Assembly (NCBI GenBank): GCA_045592745.1
Contig: JAZNVH010000017.1
Location: 1 to 47,776, forward strand
DNA length: 47,776 nucleotides
Source: Aphodoplasma sp045592745
GTDB taxonomy: Bacteria > Bacillota > Clostridia > UBA1381 > UMGS1253
Direction of reading: 5' to 3'
How positions within the stretch are numbered: position 1 is the first letter of the stretch; each line of letters begins with the position of its first letter. Positions 38,564 through 47,078 of the stretch are shown piece by piece. The notes under the pieces are model-generated. The model was given only the letters and a program-made list of their open reading frames with translations. It ran no database searches and was not told the DNA's origin. Position numbers and translations under genes: made by a program.

Positions 38564-40735
38564 TTATGCCATGTGCTCGGTTTGTTTTATAAATTCTTCC
38601 TGCTCCTTGGGGCTAAGGTTTACAAAATATACATTCCAACCACATAGTCTTACCTGCAAATTTTTGTGTGCATCAGGATTTTTCATTGCATCTTTAAGCG
38701 TATCTGAGTTTAAAATGTTAATCTGCAGTGCGATTAAGCCCTTATTCATGCATGCTTTGATAATTCCAATGAGGCACGCAAGGCCATCATCGCCTTTAAC
38801 AGCGCTTTCGTGAAGCAATAAATCCAATACTGTGCCGTTGGGAATATTTGTGTAATCGACTTTGCATACTGAATTTATAAGCGCTGTTACGCCGTTTGTG
38901 TCAGCACCAAGCGATGCACACATATTTTTTGAGAGCGGCTCTTTTGCAAAACGTCCGTCAGCGGTTGCAGCGGTGCCTTTACCAAAGTCCATGCGCCAGT
39001 CAATTGAAAAAGTACCAAATCTATAGTGGCCGCCTCTGCCGTTAGGCTTGCCATTTATGCACTTTGCAAGATAATCACAAAGCTCTGACGCTATATTATC
39101 TGCCTCATCACAATTGTTTCCATACTTGCAACCAAGGTTTTTGCATTTTAGCTGAAGTCCTTTGTCTGTCTGCCAGTTGTTTGTAAGTGCATCTGAAAGT
39201 TGGTTTATGGTAACGGTTTTTTTATCATAAACGAGTGCTTTTGCTGCCATAATCGCATCAATTGCAGTTGCAAGGCCGAACGCGTTTATGGAGGAGTTAT
39301 TGTATTTTGCGCCGCCGTGATAAATGTCAACGCCTTTTTCAAAGCTTGCGGGAGTTGCTGCTGAAAGAAACGGTGCCGATTGAATTTTATTGTAATTTTT
39401 TTCGTAGCTTGTTATTATATCCATAGAGCCATCGGCGAAAAAGCGTAGTTTTTCTTTGACTGCATCCATAAAGGCATCGAATGTATCAAGCGGCTTTTTG
39501 CCTTTTTCAATAAGCTGCTTTCCCGACAAAACATCAAAACCGTCAGAGAGTGTAAGCTCAACTGCCTTTGCAATGTTGATTCGTCCGTTGCATGTGCACG
39601 GAAGTTCGCCCTTCGCCATAGGTTCATAGCAGCCTACAATTTCGTAATTATGCGCATCTTTCTTTTTTGCACCCGATTTGATAAGGGCGTTTTCTACAAC
39701 CTCATCATTCATAAAGAGAAAGCTGTTGCGACCGTTTCGAATAGACTCTGCGACTGTTTTGAGCACTTTTTGGTCTATGTTCTTGTGGTATTTTATATGA
39801 ATTTTTGGGTCGTGCGTATCAAGGGCGATATACTCTTCAAGTATAATATGCGTAAGGGGATTTGTTAAATCGTTACCGTTTTCATCTGCGCCGCAAAGAT
39901 AAAACGGAATGTTTGCACTAAATTTGTGCGCGCGCATTTTCCACATAAAATATTTTAAATATTTTCTTGCTTCATCTTCTGTCATCTCACCGGTTTTTAT
40001 ATCATTTTCATAGTATGGCCACAAAAGTGAATCAAGACCGCCGAGTGAGCGCACCCATGCGCTGTCTAAGTAGCATTGAAGCTCATAATATATGCAGATA
40101 AGCGAAAGTGCTTCAAAAAATGTTTTTGGAGCAGACTTTGAGAGTGTATACAGTGATTTTGCAGTTTTTTCAAGCTGCGGACTTTGTTCTTTTTTTGAAT
40201 TTGCTTCGTCTGCAAGCCGGCGTGCAAACACAGCTGCGGCAGAGTATACAGTTTTTACACAAAGGTAAAAGTCTTTTTGGTTTTCGTTTAATGAAGTCTC
40301 AAGAAGCTTTTTATCAGCAAGGTCGGCAATCCCCGTAAAGCCGTTATCCAGTAAAAATTTCCAGTCAGGGCACGTGTGACCAAAATCGGAGTTTCCGTCA
40401 AAGGCGCATGCTGCTATAAAATCCTCATATTTGTCCAAAATGTGTTTTATTTCGTTTTTCTCCACACCTGCCTGATTTGCCATGCGCTTTTTCTCCGGGA
40501 TATGTCCGTGCCTTATATTATCAGCAAAAAGAGTGTATGGATTTACCTCTATTTGTGCATTTTTCAAAATGTATTCTATGACCTGCGCCTTTGCAAGCTG
40601 ATTTGATATGGGCTTTGCTTCTATTTTAACACATTCTTGTAAAAGTTCATCAGGGCAAAGACCTGATTTTTCGTTCCAGTTTGGTGATGTGTATTCGTTT
40701 TCTAAGATTTCTTTTGCGTTTTCAAAATTATTCAT
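38564..40735 (-). CDS. Glycyl radical enzyme of unknown substrate
   Basis: 723 residues from ATG at 40735, where GAGGTG sits 8 bases ahead; an upstream in-frame extension of 27 codons has no ribosome site. Catalytic cysteine C369 lies in EIVGCYEP with acid-base glutamate E371, the GCxE arrangement of dehydratase, lyase and decarboxylase glycyl radical enzymes, not the CC pair of pyruvate formate-lyase. The radical loop near the C-terminus, VRLCGWNVYF, holds G699; Leu-Cys-Gly-Trp replaces the more usual Val-x-Gly-Tyr. GRGGHYRFGTF and TADGRFAKEPLSKN are family segments. No microcompartment shell, aldehyde or alcohol dehydrogenase genes are near. With its activase it forms a two-gene operon under a divergent AraC regulator. 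Substrate cannot be read from the sequence. Confidence 0.9.
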   Translation of the reverse strand: MNNFENAKEILENEYTSPNWNEKSGLCPDELLQECVKIEAKPISNQLAKAQVIEYILKNAQIEVNPYTLFADNIRHGHIPEKKRMANQAGVEKNEIKHILDKYEDFIAACAFDGNSDFGHTCPDWKFLLDNGFTGIADLADKKLLETSLNENQKDFYLCVKTVYSAAAVFARRLADEANSKKEQSPQLEKTAKSLYTLSKSAPKTFFEALSLICIYYELQCYLDSAWVRSLGGLDSLLWPYYENDIKTGEMTEDEARKYLKYFMWKMRAHKFSANIPFYLCGADENGNDLTNPLTHIILEEYIALDTHDPKIHIKYHKNIDQKVLKTVAESIRNGRNSFLFMNDEVVENALIKSGAKKKDAHNYEIVGCYEPMAKGELPCTCNGRINIAKAVELTLSDGFDVLSGKQLIEKGKKPLDTFDAFMDAVKEKLRFFADGSMDIITSYEKNYNKIQSAPFLSAATPASFEKGVDIYHGGAKYNNSSINAFGLATAIDAIMAAKALVYDKKTVTINQLSDALTNNWQTDKGLQLKCKNLGCKYGNNCDEADNIASELCDYLAKCINGKPNGRGGHYRFGTFSIDWRMDFGKGTAATADGRFAKEPLSKNMCASLGADTNGVTALINSVCKVDYTNIPNGTVLDLLLHESAVKGDDGLACLIGIIKACMNKGLIALQINILNSDTLKDAMKNPDAHKNLQVRLCGWNVYFVNLSPKEQEEFIKQTEHMA

Positions 40736-40790
40736 ATATAATTCACCTCGTTTACAAGTATTGCATACAGACAGATAAAAGTAAATGCGC

Positions 40791-40824
40791 TTTTCAAACA
40801 TTTTTGTAATTTTCAAACATTTTT
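40791..40824. promoter_or_regulatory. Direct repeats, candidate AraC operator
   Basis: The 15-mer TTTTCAAACATTTTT occurs at 40791-40805 and again at 40810-40824, 19 bp apart, about two helical turns. It lies between the divergent GRE and AraC genes, just upstream of the AraC promoter and of the GRE start region. AraC proteins typically bind such paired direct repeats. The binding itself is inference. Confidence 0.5.
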
Positions 40825-40835
40825 TATCATAATTA

Positions 40836-40864
40836 TTGCGTTGGAAGATTCGGTATAGTATAAT
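40836..40864 (+). promoter_or_regulatory. Promoter of the AraC-family gene
   Basis: TTGCGT at 40836-40841, 17-bp spacer, TATAAT at 40859-40864. Confidence 0.7.
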
Positions 40865-40912
40865 GTAGAAAATACATCATCAAGCATATTATAAAAATGG
40901 AGGTGTTTTTTT

Positions 40913-41719
40913 ATGAGCACCATTTCAAAACTTCAACTTCCTGTTTCAAAAGTTCACACAGTTATGCCAAGTTCTTGTCATAAAGGGGGAATAGTAAAAA
41001 CCAAGGGACGTCATTCAGACTGCCTTGTGTATGTGATAAAAGGAAAAACAATATATACATTTGATGATTACAAGATTACGGTTAAGGAAAATGATATGCT
41101 GTTTTTGGCAAAAGACAGCATATATACAATGGATATTGTCACAGACAGTTATGAGGTTTTATTTGTAGATTTTGACTTTTTAAATGAGGAAAATATAGCA
41201 TATAAAAGCGAAGGCTTTTTCAATGTGGTGGGGAAAAGTTTTTTAGATTACTTTCAAAGTATGTATAATACGTGGGTTGCAAAAAAGCCATTTTATATAA
41301 TACAGGTTTATGCACTTATAAACCGGATTTTATATGAGCTTTACAAATCTACTCAGAGAAATTATTTTTCAACAAAAGATTATGATACGATAAAAAAAGC
41401 GGTTGATTACATTCACGAAAACTTTACAAAAACAGATATAAATATAACGTATGTATCAAGCCTTACAGATGTAGGAGAGGGGCATTTTCGCCGCCTCTTT
41501 AGCAAAATTTATAATATTTCACCTGCAAAGTATATAACTGCGCTTAGGATGAGCTATGCCAAAGAGCTTTTGGGCTACAAAAACATATCTGTATCTGAGG
41601 TAGCCGAAAAAAGTGGGTATTCGGATATATTTTATTTTTGTAAGGTGTTCAAATCTTTGACGGGGATGACGCCTACCGAGTACAGAAAAGGTGCAGAAAA
41701 TATTCAAAATACATGGTAA
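40913..41719 (+). CDS. AraC-family transcriptional regulator
   Basis: 268 residues. The N-terminal half (about 10-100) is cupin-like, a ligand-binding fold (VYVIKGKTIYTFDDYKITVKENDMLFL). The C-terminal half has two helix-turn-helix motifs (about 170-262): INITYVSSLTDVGEGHFRRL and VSEVAEKSGYSDIFYFCKVFKS, the latter matching the AraC signature, with MTPTEYRK at the end. GGAGG lies upstream of ATG at 40913. Divergent from the glycyl radical enzyme operon, which is the likely target. Probably an activator that responds to the enzyme's substrate. Confidence 0.92.
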   Translation: MSTISKLQLPVSKVHTVMPSSCHKGGIVKTKGRHSDCLVYVIKGKTIYTFDDYKITVKENDMLFLAKDSIYTMDIVTDSYEVLFVDFDFLNEENIAYKSEGFFNVVGKSFLDYFQSMYNTWVAKKPFYIIQVYALINRILYELYKSTQRNYFSTKDYDTIKKAVDYIHENFTKTDINITYVSSLTDVGEGHFRRLFSKIYNISPAKYITALRMSYAKELLGYKNISVSEVAEKSGYSDIFYFCKVFKSLTGMTPTEYRKGAENIQNTW

Positions 41720-41722
41720 TAA

Positions 41723-41751
41723 AAAATCGCTTTGCAATGCAAAGCGATTTT
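41723..41751. terminator. Bidirectional terminator between AraC and yebC
   Basis: Perfect 13-bp stem AAAATCGCTTTGC/GCAAAGCGATTTT with a 3-nt loop. Confidence 0.9.
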
Positions 41752-41760
41752 GTGTTTTGA

Positions 41761-42492
41761 TTATTCTTCAGGTGGATTATCCCAGTTGTGATATACATTT
41801 TGTACATCGTCATTGTCTTCAAGCATTTCCAAAAGCTTGCTCATATATTTTATGTCATCCTCGCTTGTAAGCTCAACGGTTGTTTGCGGAATCATATCAA
41901 TATCGGCAGAGCTGAGCGTATAATTCGCCTCAAGTGCTTCGCGCACTGCACTGAAATTATCGGGAGCGCACGTTATTTCATAATAACCTTCTTCTGCGCT
42001 AAAATCTTCTGCACCTGCATCAAGCGCAGCCATCATAAGCTCGTCCTCATCCTGACCGTCGGCCTCTATAATGATTACGCCTTTTTTGTCAAACATAAAG
42101 CTTACACAGCCTGTCTGTCCGAGGTTTCCGTGAAACTTATCAAAATAATGGCGCATATCGCCTGCGGTTCTGTTTCTGTTGTCTGTAAGCGTTTCAACTA
42201 TAACAGCCACACCGTTTGGGCCATAGCCTTCGTATGTGATATCTTCATAGTTATCGCCGCCTGTTTCGCCTGCGGCTTTTTTAATTGTACGCATAATGTT
42301 GTCATTAGGCATATTGTTTGCACGTGCTTTTGCGATAATATCCTTAAGCTTTGAATTGTTTTCAGGTTCGGGACCGCCTGCCTTTACAACAACTGTAATC
42401 TCACGTGCGATTTTTGTAAAAATCTTTGCTCTTTGTGCATCGTTTGCACCTTTTTTTCTTTTAATTGTACTCCATTTGGAATGTCCTGACAT
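41761..42492 (-). CDS. yebC: YebC/PmpR-family transcriptional regulator or translation factor
   Basis: 243 residues from ATG at 42492; the start MSGHSKWSTIKRKKG is the family hallmark, and AGGAG lies 11 bases upstream. Other hallmarks: NMPNDNIMRTIKKAAG, YEGYGPNGVAVIVETLTDNRNRT and the acidic C-terminus (DNDDVQNVYHNWD). YebC proteins were described as DNA-binding regulators; more recent work links family members to relief of ribosome stalling. Likely transcribed after the small Cys-rich gene. Confidence 0.93.
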   Translation of the reverse strand: MSGHSKWSTIKRKKGANDAQRAKIFTKIAREITVVVKAGGPEPENNSKLKDIIAKARANNMPNDNIMRTIKKAAGETGGDNYEDITYEGYGPNGVAVIVETLTDNRNRTAGDMRHYFDKFHGNLGQTGCVSFMFDKKGVIIIEADGQDEDELMMAALDAGAEDFSAEEGYYEITCAPDNFSAVREALEANYTLSSADIDMIPQTTVELTSEDDIKYMSKLLEMLEDNDDVQNVYHNWDNPPEE

Positions 42493-42561
42493 CGTTTTTT
42501 TCACTCCTATTTTTTATTTCCTAATCACACATTTTATCATATAATAATACAAAGTTCAAGA

Positions 42562-42741
42562 CTAATTTTGTTTTCTCACGATTGTATAATCGTCACCCAT
42601 ACGATAATACGGGCACTCATTAAATGTGCCGCTTATAAAACGCATCATCTCATCTTCGTCAAGGTCTTGAAGACATGTATAGCATTCATAATCCTCGTCA
42701 TATGCATAATTTATGCAGTCATCACAGTTTGCTTTTCCCAT
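42562..42741 (-). CDS. Small Cys-rich protein, DUF6472-like
   Basis: 59 residues from ATG at 42741 (AAGGA 9 bases upstream); a TTG three codons earlier has no space for a ribosome site. Five cysteines are arranged CDDC (6 and 9), CYTC (20 and 23) and one in ECPYY (43), interspersed with a very acidic segment (YDEDYE, DLDEDEM). The two CxxC pairs suggest zinc or iron-sulphur binding. I recall this as a short family conserved in Clostridia (DUF6472); no function is known. It lies between typA and yebC in one orientation. Confidence 0.75.
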   Translation of the reverse strand: MGKANCDDCINYAYDEDYECYTCLQDLDEDEMMRFISGTFNECPYYRMGDDYTIVRKQN

Positions 42742-42761
42742 AGTTATCAATCCTTTTTATA

Positions 42762-44585
42762 TTACTTTAGTTTGCTTTGAGCTTTGAGTCTTAAGCTGTT
42801 GTTGAGTATACGTTTTCTTATCCTGAACGTCTGGGGCGTTACCTCCAAAAGCTCGTCCTCGCCAAGAATTTCGATTGCTTCTTCCAAACTGAGCTTCTTT
42901 GGCGGAATAAGTCTTAGCGCGTCATCGCTGCCTGCCGCACGTGTATTTGTCATCTGCTTTTTCTTGCATACATTTACGCTTATATCACCTGTTTTTGGCG
43001 AAAGACCGACAACCATACCTTCGTATACAGGTGTACCCGGGTCGATAAACATAGTGCCGCGCGCCTGTGCGTTAAAAAGACCATATCCAACAGCTTCACC
43101 TGTTTCAAATGCAACAAGTGAGCCTGTAAAACGGCGTGTGATATCGCCTTTGTACGGCTGATAGCCATTAAATACTGTGTTTAGTATGCCTTCACCTTTT
43201 GTATCTGTCAAAAACTCACTTCTGTATCCAAAAAGTCCACGGGCGGGAATATTGTACTCGATTCTCATACGCGTAGTTCCCTGAGGCGCCATTTGAATAA
43301 GCTCGGCTTTCCTTTGACCCATTTTTTCCATTACAGCGCCGACGCTCTCTTCAGGCACATCAATCAAAAGCTTTTCCATTGGTTCGTTAAGTGCTCCGTC
43401 AATTTCTTTAAACAGTACTCGTGGGGTGCTTACTGCAAACTCATATCCTTCGCGACGCATTGTTTCGATAAGAATTGACAAATGCATTTCACCTCTGCCT
43501 GAAACGATAAAGCAGTCGGTTGTTTCGCCGTCACGAACCCTGAGTGAAACGTCTTTTAAAAGCTCGCGGTATAGCCTGTCGCGCAGTTGGCGTGAGGTTA
43601 CAAATTTTCCTTCTTTGCCGGCAAATGGGCTGTCGTTTACAGCAAATGTCATCTCGACAGTAGGCTCGCCAATTTTTACAAATTCTATAGGCTCGGGATT
43701 TGTGGTAGATGTAAGAGTGTTACCGATAGTAATGTTTTCAAGACCCGATACGCACACAATATCGCCAACACTTGCTTTTTCGACAGCTACTCTGCCCGTT
43801 CCGTCTATCTGATAAATTGCACCGATTTTTCCCTTGCTGCTTACGCTCTTGTCATGAAAATCACATACAGAAACTTCCTGATTAAGATTGAGTGTGCCGC
43901 GTTCAATTCTGCCGATTGCCATTCTGCCTACGTATTCATTATAGTCGATTGAGGAAATAAGCATCTGAAAATCCTCTTCCGGCTCACCTTCAGGTGCAGG
44001 AAGATAATCAACTATCATATCAAATAAAACGCTAAGATCTTTTCCGGGTGTAAATGGCGCTGCCGAGGCTGTACCGTCACGTCCGGAACAGAAAAGTACG
44101 GGACTGTCAAGCTGCTCGTCGTTTGCATCGAGGTCTAATAAGAGTTCAAGCACCTCTTCGCCAACCTCATCGAGTCTTGCATCTGGACGGTCTATTTTGT
44201 TTATAACAACAATTATTTTGTGTCCAAGCTCAAGCGCCTTTGACAAAACGAATCTCGTCTGGGGCATAGGGCCTTCGGCAGCATCAACCAAAAGGATAAC
44301 TCCGTTTACCATTTTGAGTACACGCTCAACCTCGCCACCGAAATCGGCGTGTCCGGGCGTATCAACAATATTAATTTTTACGCCTTTGTAATATGCTGCC
44401 GCATTTTTTGACAGTATTGTAATGCCGCGCTCACGTTCAAGTGCGTTGTTGTCCATAACGCGTTCTTCTACAACCTGATTTTCTCTGTATACACCGCCCT
44501 GCTTTAAAAGCTCGTCAACGAGTGTTGTTTTACCATGGTCAACGTGGGCGATTATAGCGATGTTTCTTAAATCTTCTCTAATCAA
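42762..44585 (-). CDS. typA: GTP-binding ribosome-associated factor TypA/BipA
   Basis: 607 residues, normal length. A translational GTPase with AHVDHGKTTLVDELLKQGG (G1), RGITI (G2), DTPGHADFGG (G3), NKIDRPDAR (G4) and the TypA C-terminal domain ending with a basic stretch (RIRKRILNNSLRLKAQSKLK). It assists 50S assembly, mainly under cold or stress. Promoter with a matching inverted repeat at 44625-44652. Followed 20 bases on by the small Cys-rich gene. Confidence 0.97.
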   Translation of the reverse strand: MIREDLRNIAIIAHVDHGKTTLVDELLKQGGVYRENQVVEERVMDNNALERERGITILSKNAAAYYKGVKINIVDTPGHADFGGEVERVLKMVNGVILLVDAAEGPMPQTRFVLSKALELGHKIIVVINKIDRPDARLDEVGEEVLELLLDLDANDEQLDSPVLFCSGRDGTASAAPFTPGKDLSVLFDMIVDYLPAPEGEPEEDFQMLISSIDYNEYVGRMAIGRIERGTLNLNQEVSVCDFHDKSVSSKGKIGAIYQIDGTGRVAVEKASVGDIVCVSGLENITIGNTLTSTTNPEPIEFVKIGEPTVEMTFAVNDSPFAGKEGKFVTSRQLRDRLYRELLKDVSLRVRDGETTDCFIVSGRGEMHLSILIETMRREGYEFAVSTPRVLFKEIDGALNEPMEKLLIDVPEESVGAVMEKMGQRKAELIQMAPQGTTRMRIEYNIPARGLFGYRSEFLTDTKGEGILNTVFNGYQPYKGDITRRFTGSLVAFETGEAVGYGLFNAQARGTMFIDPGTPVYEGMVVGLSPKTGDISVNVCKKKQMTNTRAAGSDDALRLIPPKKLSLEEAIEILGEDELLEVTPQTFRIRKRILNNSLRLKAQSKLK

Positions 44586-44624
44586 AGTACTCTACTCCCT
44601 GCTTTTGTTTATTTAACTTATATA

Positions 44625-44652
44625 TTGTATCACGAAAAACGTCATGATACAA
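44625..44652 (-). promoter_or_regulatory. Promoter of typA with an overlapping inverted repeat
   Basis: On the minus strand a -35-like TTGTAT (44652-44647) and -10-like TACAAT (44629... near 44630-44625) are spaced 17 bp. An 8-bp inverted repeat TTGTATCA/TGATACAA (44625-44632 and 44645-44652) covers both boxes, so it could be an operator. The symmetry may be chance. Confidence 0.45.
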
Positions 44653-44761
44653 AGTTTTTTTATATTAAAATTAAAAAATGTATTTTTCTGCAAGCTTTTA
44701 GCCGGAAAAACACATTTTAAATATGCATTATAATATTTTATATGGTAATATGTATACCGGT

Positions 44762-45205
44762 TTATCTTTTATAGCCGCCACTTAGTTTTGAATCAGAGCT
44801 ACGCTTCAAAGCCTGCATTCTTTCGTCGCTGTCAGATTTAAATTTGCTCATCTTGTCCTCAAAGGACATATCAGAGCTTTGTGGTTTAAGACTCTGCCAA
44901 TCAATATCGGCGGGACGAATCGGCCCTTTTGGTTGCTCTTTTGAAAAAGCTTTTTTCGTTTTCTTTTCTTCGGGCATTGCCTTTTTTATAGAAAGGCTGA
45001 CTTTGCCTTTTTCGTCTATACTTATAACCTTTACTTTGACCTCTTGTCCTTCTTTTAAGTGGTCTGATACGTTTTGCACATAAGATGATGCAACCTCGGA
45101 TATATGCACAAGGCCTGTATCACCTTCGGGCAACGAGATAAATGCACCAAAAGGCACTACGCTTGCAACTTTTCCTTCGTATATTTTGCCGACTTCAACT
45201 GCCAT
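44762..45205 (-). CDS. yabR: S1-domain RNA-binding protein (YabR / general stress protein 13-like)
   Basis: 147 residues. The S1 OB-fold fills the first about 75 residues (GKIYEGKVASVVPFGAFISLPEGDTGLVHISEVA), followed by a basic and then Ser/Lys/Asp-rich tail (MSFEDKMSKFKSDSDERM). YabR-type proteins bind ribosomes or RNA. Position after divIC matches Bacillus order. Confidence 0.88.
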   Translation of the reverse strand: MAVEVGKIYEGKVASVVPFGAFISLPEGDTGLVHISEVASSYVQNVSDHLKEGQEVKVKVISIDEKGKVSLSIKKAMPEEKKTKKAFSKEQPKGPIRPADIDWQSLKPQSSDMSFEDKMSKFKSDSDERMQALKRSSDSKLSGGYKR

Positions 45206-45258
45206 AGAAAATAATTTCCTCCCTTAAAACCTGCGTATGTATAAAAATTATTTAAAAA

Positions 45259-45579
45259 TCAATTTTGTCCGGATATATCTATAAATACTTTTTCGTTTTC
45301 TTCTACCAGTCCAAGTCTTTCACGAGCGAGCTGTTTTTGATAATCATCTGTTTCGTAGAGTGCTTTAAGCTCTTTATAGTACGTTTTGCTTTTTTCTTCG
45401 TTTTCAATTTGAGCCTCAAGCTCGCTTATTTTTTTATCATAATCTGCCAAAAGAGGCTGCTGGACTATAAATCTGAATGCTGAAAAAAGAAAAAAGGCCA
45501 CCAAAATAAAGCGCAAAAAAAGCTTAATATTTTTTTTGCGTTTCTTTTCGCGTGCCTTTATAAATTCTTCTCTTGTCAT
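45259..45579 (-). CDS. divIC: Septum formation initiator DivIC (FtsB-like)
   Basis: 106 residues: a basic cytoplasmic N-terminus (REKKRKKNIK), one membrane helix (about 20-38), then an extracytoplasmic coiled coil (KKISELEAQIENEEKS). DivIC/FtsB forms part of the divisome with FtsL and DivIB. CAGGAGG precedes ATG at 45579. In the conserved yabP-yabQ-divIC-yabR order. Confidence 0.9.
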   Translation of the reverse strand: MTREEFIKAREKKRKKNIKLFLRFILVAFFLFSAFRFIVQQPLLADYDKKISELEAQIENEEKSKTYYKELKALYETDDYQKQLARERLGLVEENEKVFIDISGQN

Positions 45580-45603
45580 ACGCTTGCCGGCCTCCTGTAA
45601 AGT

Positions 45604-46101
45604 TTACGACTTTTTCATAACGAGTCTTAGTTTTTTGAAACTGTTTTTAACCCACTTATATAAAAGCGAAACTTTGTGAGCAGTATGTCCTAATCTCTTA
45701 AAAGCCCAAACTGATGGTCTTTTTATCATTTTATACAAAAAAACAAGCGGTGTCAAGATGATTTTCAAAATAGTTAAAAATATTTTTGTAATAATACGTA
45801 TAAGAGCACCAAATACCATTATAAACAGGCGTGAAATTGTTAAAAAATATATAATTGAGCCAAGGATAACACCTATTATTTCATGCCATCGTATTTCGCC
45901 TCCGCTTATACTAAACAGGGCAAAAAACATTCCAAAGCTTATAATCAGCCAAAACAAAATATCAGAAAGAGATGTTGTAAGATTTGAGCAGGAAAAGGTT
46001 TTGCGTATTACGCGAAATATATCAAAAACTACTCCTGAGCACGCACCGCAAATACTCATGGCAAGAAATACATAGAGCTGTCCGGATACTGAAACCTCCA
46101 T
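45604..46101 (-). CDS. yabQ: Spore cortex biosynthesis protein YabQ
   Basis: 165 residues, membrane protein with about four hydrophobic helices (VFLAMSICGACSGVVFDIF near the start). The C-terminus is Lys/Arg-rich. YabQ is needed in Bacillus for spore cortex formation, and its gene sits between yabP and divIC as here. Similarity is based on topology, the conserved GACSGVVFDIFRVIRK segment and position. Indicates a lineage that makes, or once made, spores. Confidence 0.88.
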   Translation of the reverse strand: MEVSVSGQLYVFLAMSICGACSGVVFDIFRVIRKTFSCSNLTTSLSDILFWLIISFGMFFALFSISGGEIRWHEIIGVILGSIIYFLTISRLFIMVFGALIRIITKIFLTILKIILTPLVFLYKMIKRPSVWAFKRLGHTAHKVSLLYKWVKNSFKKLRLVMKKS

Positions 46102-46116
46102 ATATTTTTACCTGTC

Positions 46117-46419
46117 CTAACCAAATAATTTTGACAAAAGGGAACTCTTTTTGCCAAAAGCTGTTTCGTCGTGATAAACCACTTCGTCGACATCACCGTC
46201 AATTATAAGTTCACCAGTTTCAACGTTGAACTTATTTATATGAAGTCCTTCGCCCTTGATAGAAAGCGTTCCGAGGTTTGTTTGCAAAACTATATCGCAT
46301 TCGTCAAAGCTGTCTACGTCGCAGACTCCCGACACGCTTATTTTGCGTCTGCCTTCAATTATGATATTTTGCGCTTCTTCGCGCTGAGTTTTTTGCATGC
46401 TTGGTTCCATAATAGCCAT
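46117..46419 (-). CDS. yabP: Sporulation protein YabP
   Basis: 100 residues. The YabP fold is a small beta-rich domain; EAQNIIIEGRRKISVSGVCDVDSFDECDIVLQT and the ending DGDVDEVVYHDE fit it. AGGAGG precedes ATG at 46419. Conserved with yabQ and required for cortex assembly in some spore formers. Confidence 0.9.
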   Translation of the reverse strand: MAIMEPSMQKTQREEAQNIIIEGRRKISVSGVCDVDSFDECDIVLQTNLGTLSIKGEGLHINKFNVETGELIIDGDVDEVVYHDETAFGKKSSLLSKLFG

Positions 46420-46481
46420 AAAAAAAGCCTCCTAAAATATAGTCTTTGACTATACATTATGAAGCTTTTTTAATAAATATG

Positions 46482-46724
46482 CTAATTAATTATTTTATAA
46501 AGTCCGTCGGCATCACCCTTTAGCACATGCTCAGCTATGTTTACAACCTGTGCACGCAAAAGCTTTTCGCCAAAACGTATTTCGATTATATCATTAATTT
46601 TTACATCGTATGACGCCTTTGCGATTTTGCCGTTAACGCTTATTCTGCCCGTGTCACACGCTTCGTTTGCAACGCTTCTGCGTTTTATAAGGCGCGATAC
46701 CTTCAAATATTTGTCAAGCCTCAT
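46482..46724 (-). CDS. rqcP: RNA-binding S4-domain protein RqcP (YabO)
   Basis: 80 residues from ATG at 46724 (AAAGGA 8 bases ahead): MRLDKYLKVSRLIKRRSVANEAC is a textbook S4 start, followed by GRISVNGKIAKASYDVKINDIIEIRFG. RqcP works with RqcH on stalled ribosomes to add C-terminal alanine tails in rescue. An in-frame upstream extension that runs into the HU terminator is not used. Between HU and yabP. Confidence 0.92.
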   Translation of the reverse strand: MRLDKYLKVSRLIKRRSVANEACDTGRISVNGKIAKASYDVKINDIIEIRFGEKLLRAQVVNIAEHVLKGDADGLYKIIN

Positions 46725-46758
46725 ATATTCCATCCTTTGATTTGATATTTTGATGCAT

Positions 46759-46794
46759 AAAAAAACAACCCCGACACCAAAAGAGTCGGGGTTG
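46759..46794 (-). terminator. Intrinsic terminator of the HU gene
   Basis: Perfect 10-bp stem CAACCCCGAC/GTCGGGGTTG (46766-46775 with 46785-46794), then TTTTTTT on the minus strand. It begins 11 bases after the hup stop codon. Confidence 0.92.
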
Positions 46795-46805
46795 AATTTT
46801 TTCAA

Positions 46806-47078
46806 TTAGTTTATAGCGTCCTTTAAAGCCTTACCAACTTTAAATGCAGGAACCTTTGATGCGGGGATAGTGATCTCTTTGTTTGTCTGAGGATTTCTAC
46901 CCTTTCTCGCAGCTCTTTCTCTTACTTCGAATGTGCCGAAGCCAACCAATTGTACTTTCTCGCCCTTTTTGAGTGCGCCTTCAATGTTTGCAATAAAAGC
47001 GTTTATAGCCTTTTCTGCGTCTTTCTTTGAAATATCAGCGCTGCCAGCAACGTTTGCGATCAATTCAGCTTTGTTCAT
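46806..47078 (-). CDS. hup: DNA-binding protein HU
   Basis: 90 residues, a full-length bacterial histone-like protein. MNKAELIANVAG, the DNA-contact arm EVRERAARKGRNPQTNKEITIPA (signature GFGTFEVRERAARKGRNP), and the ending KVGKALKDAIN are all canonical. It bends and compacts DNA as a dimer. AGGAGG precedes ATG at 47078. Between mazG and rqcP. Confidence 0.98.
   Translation of the reverse strand: MNKAELIANVAGSADISKKDAEKAINAFIANIEGALKKGEKVQLVGFGTFEVRERAARKGRNPQTNKEITIPASKVPAFKVGKALKDAIN

Noticed and set aside
41788..42354. 188-residue plus-strand open frame
   Set aside because: Antisense shadow of yebC; Cys/Ile-rich composition reflects the complement of a real gene.
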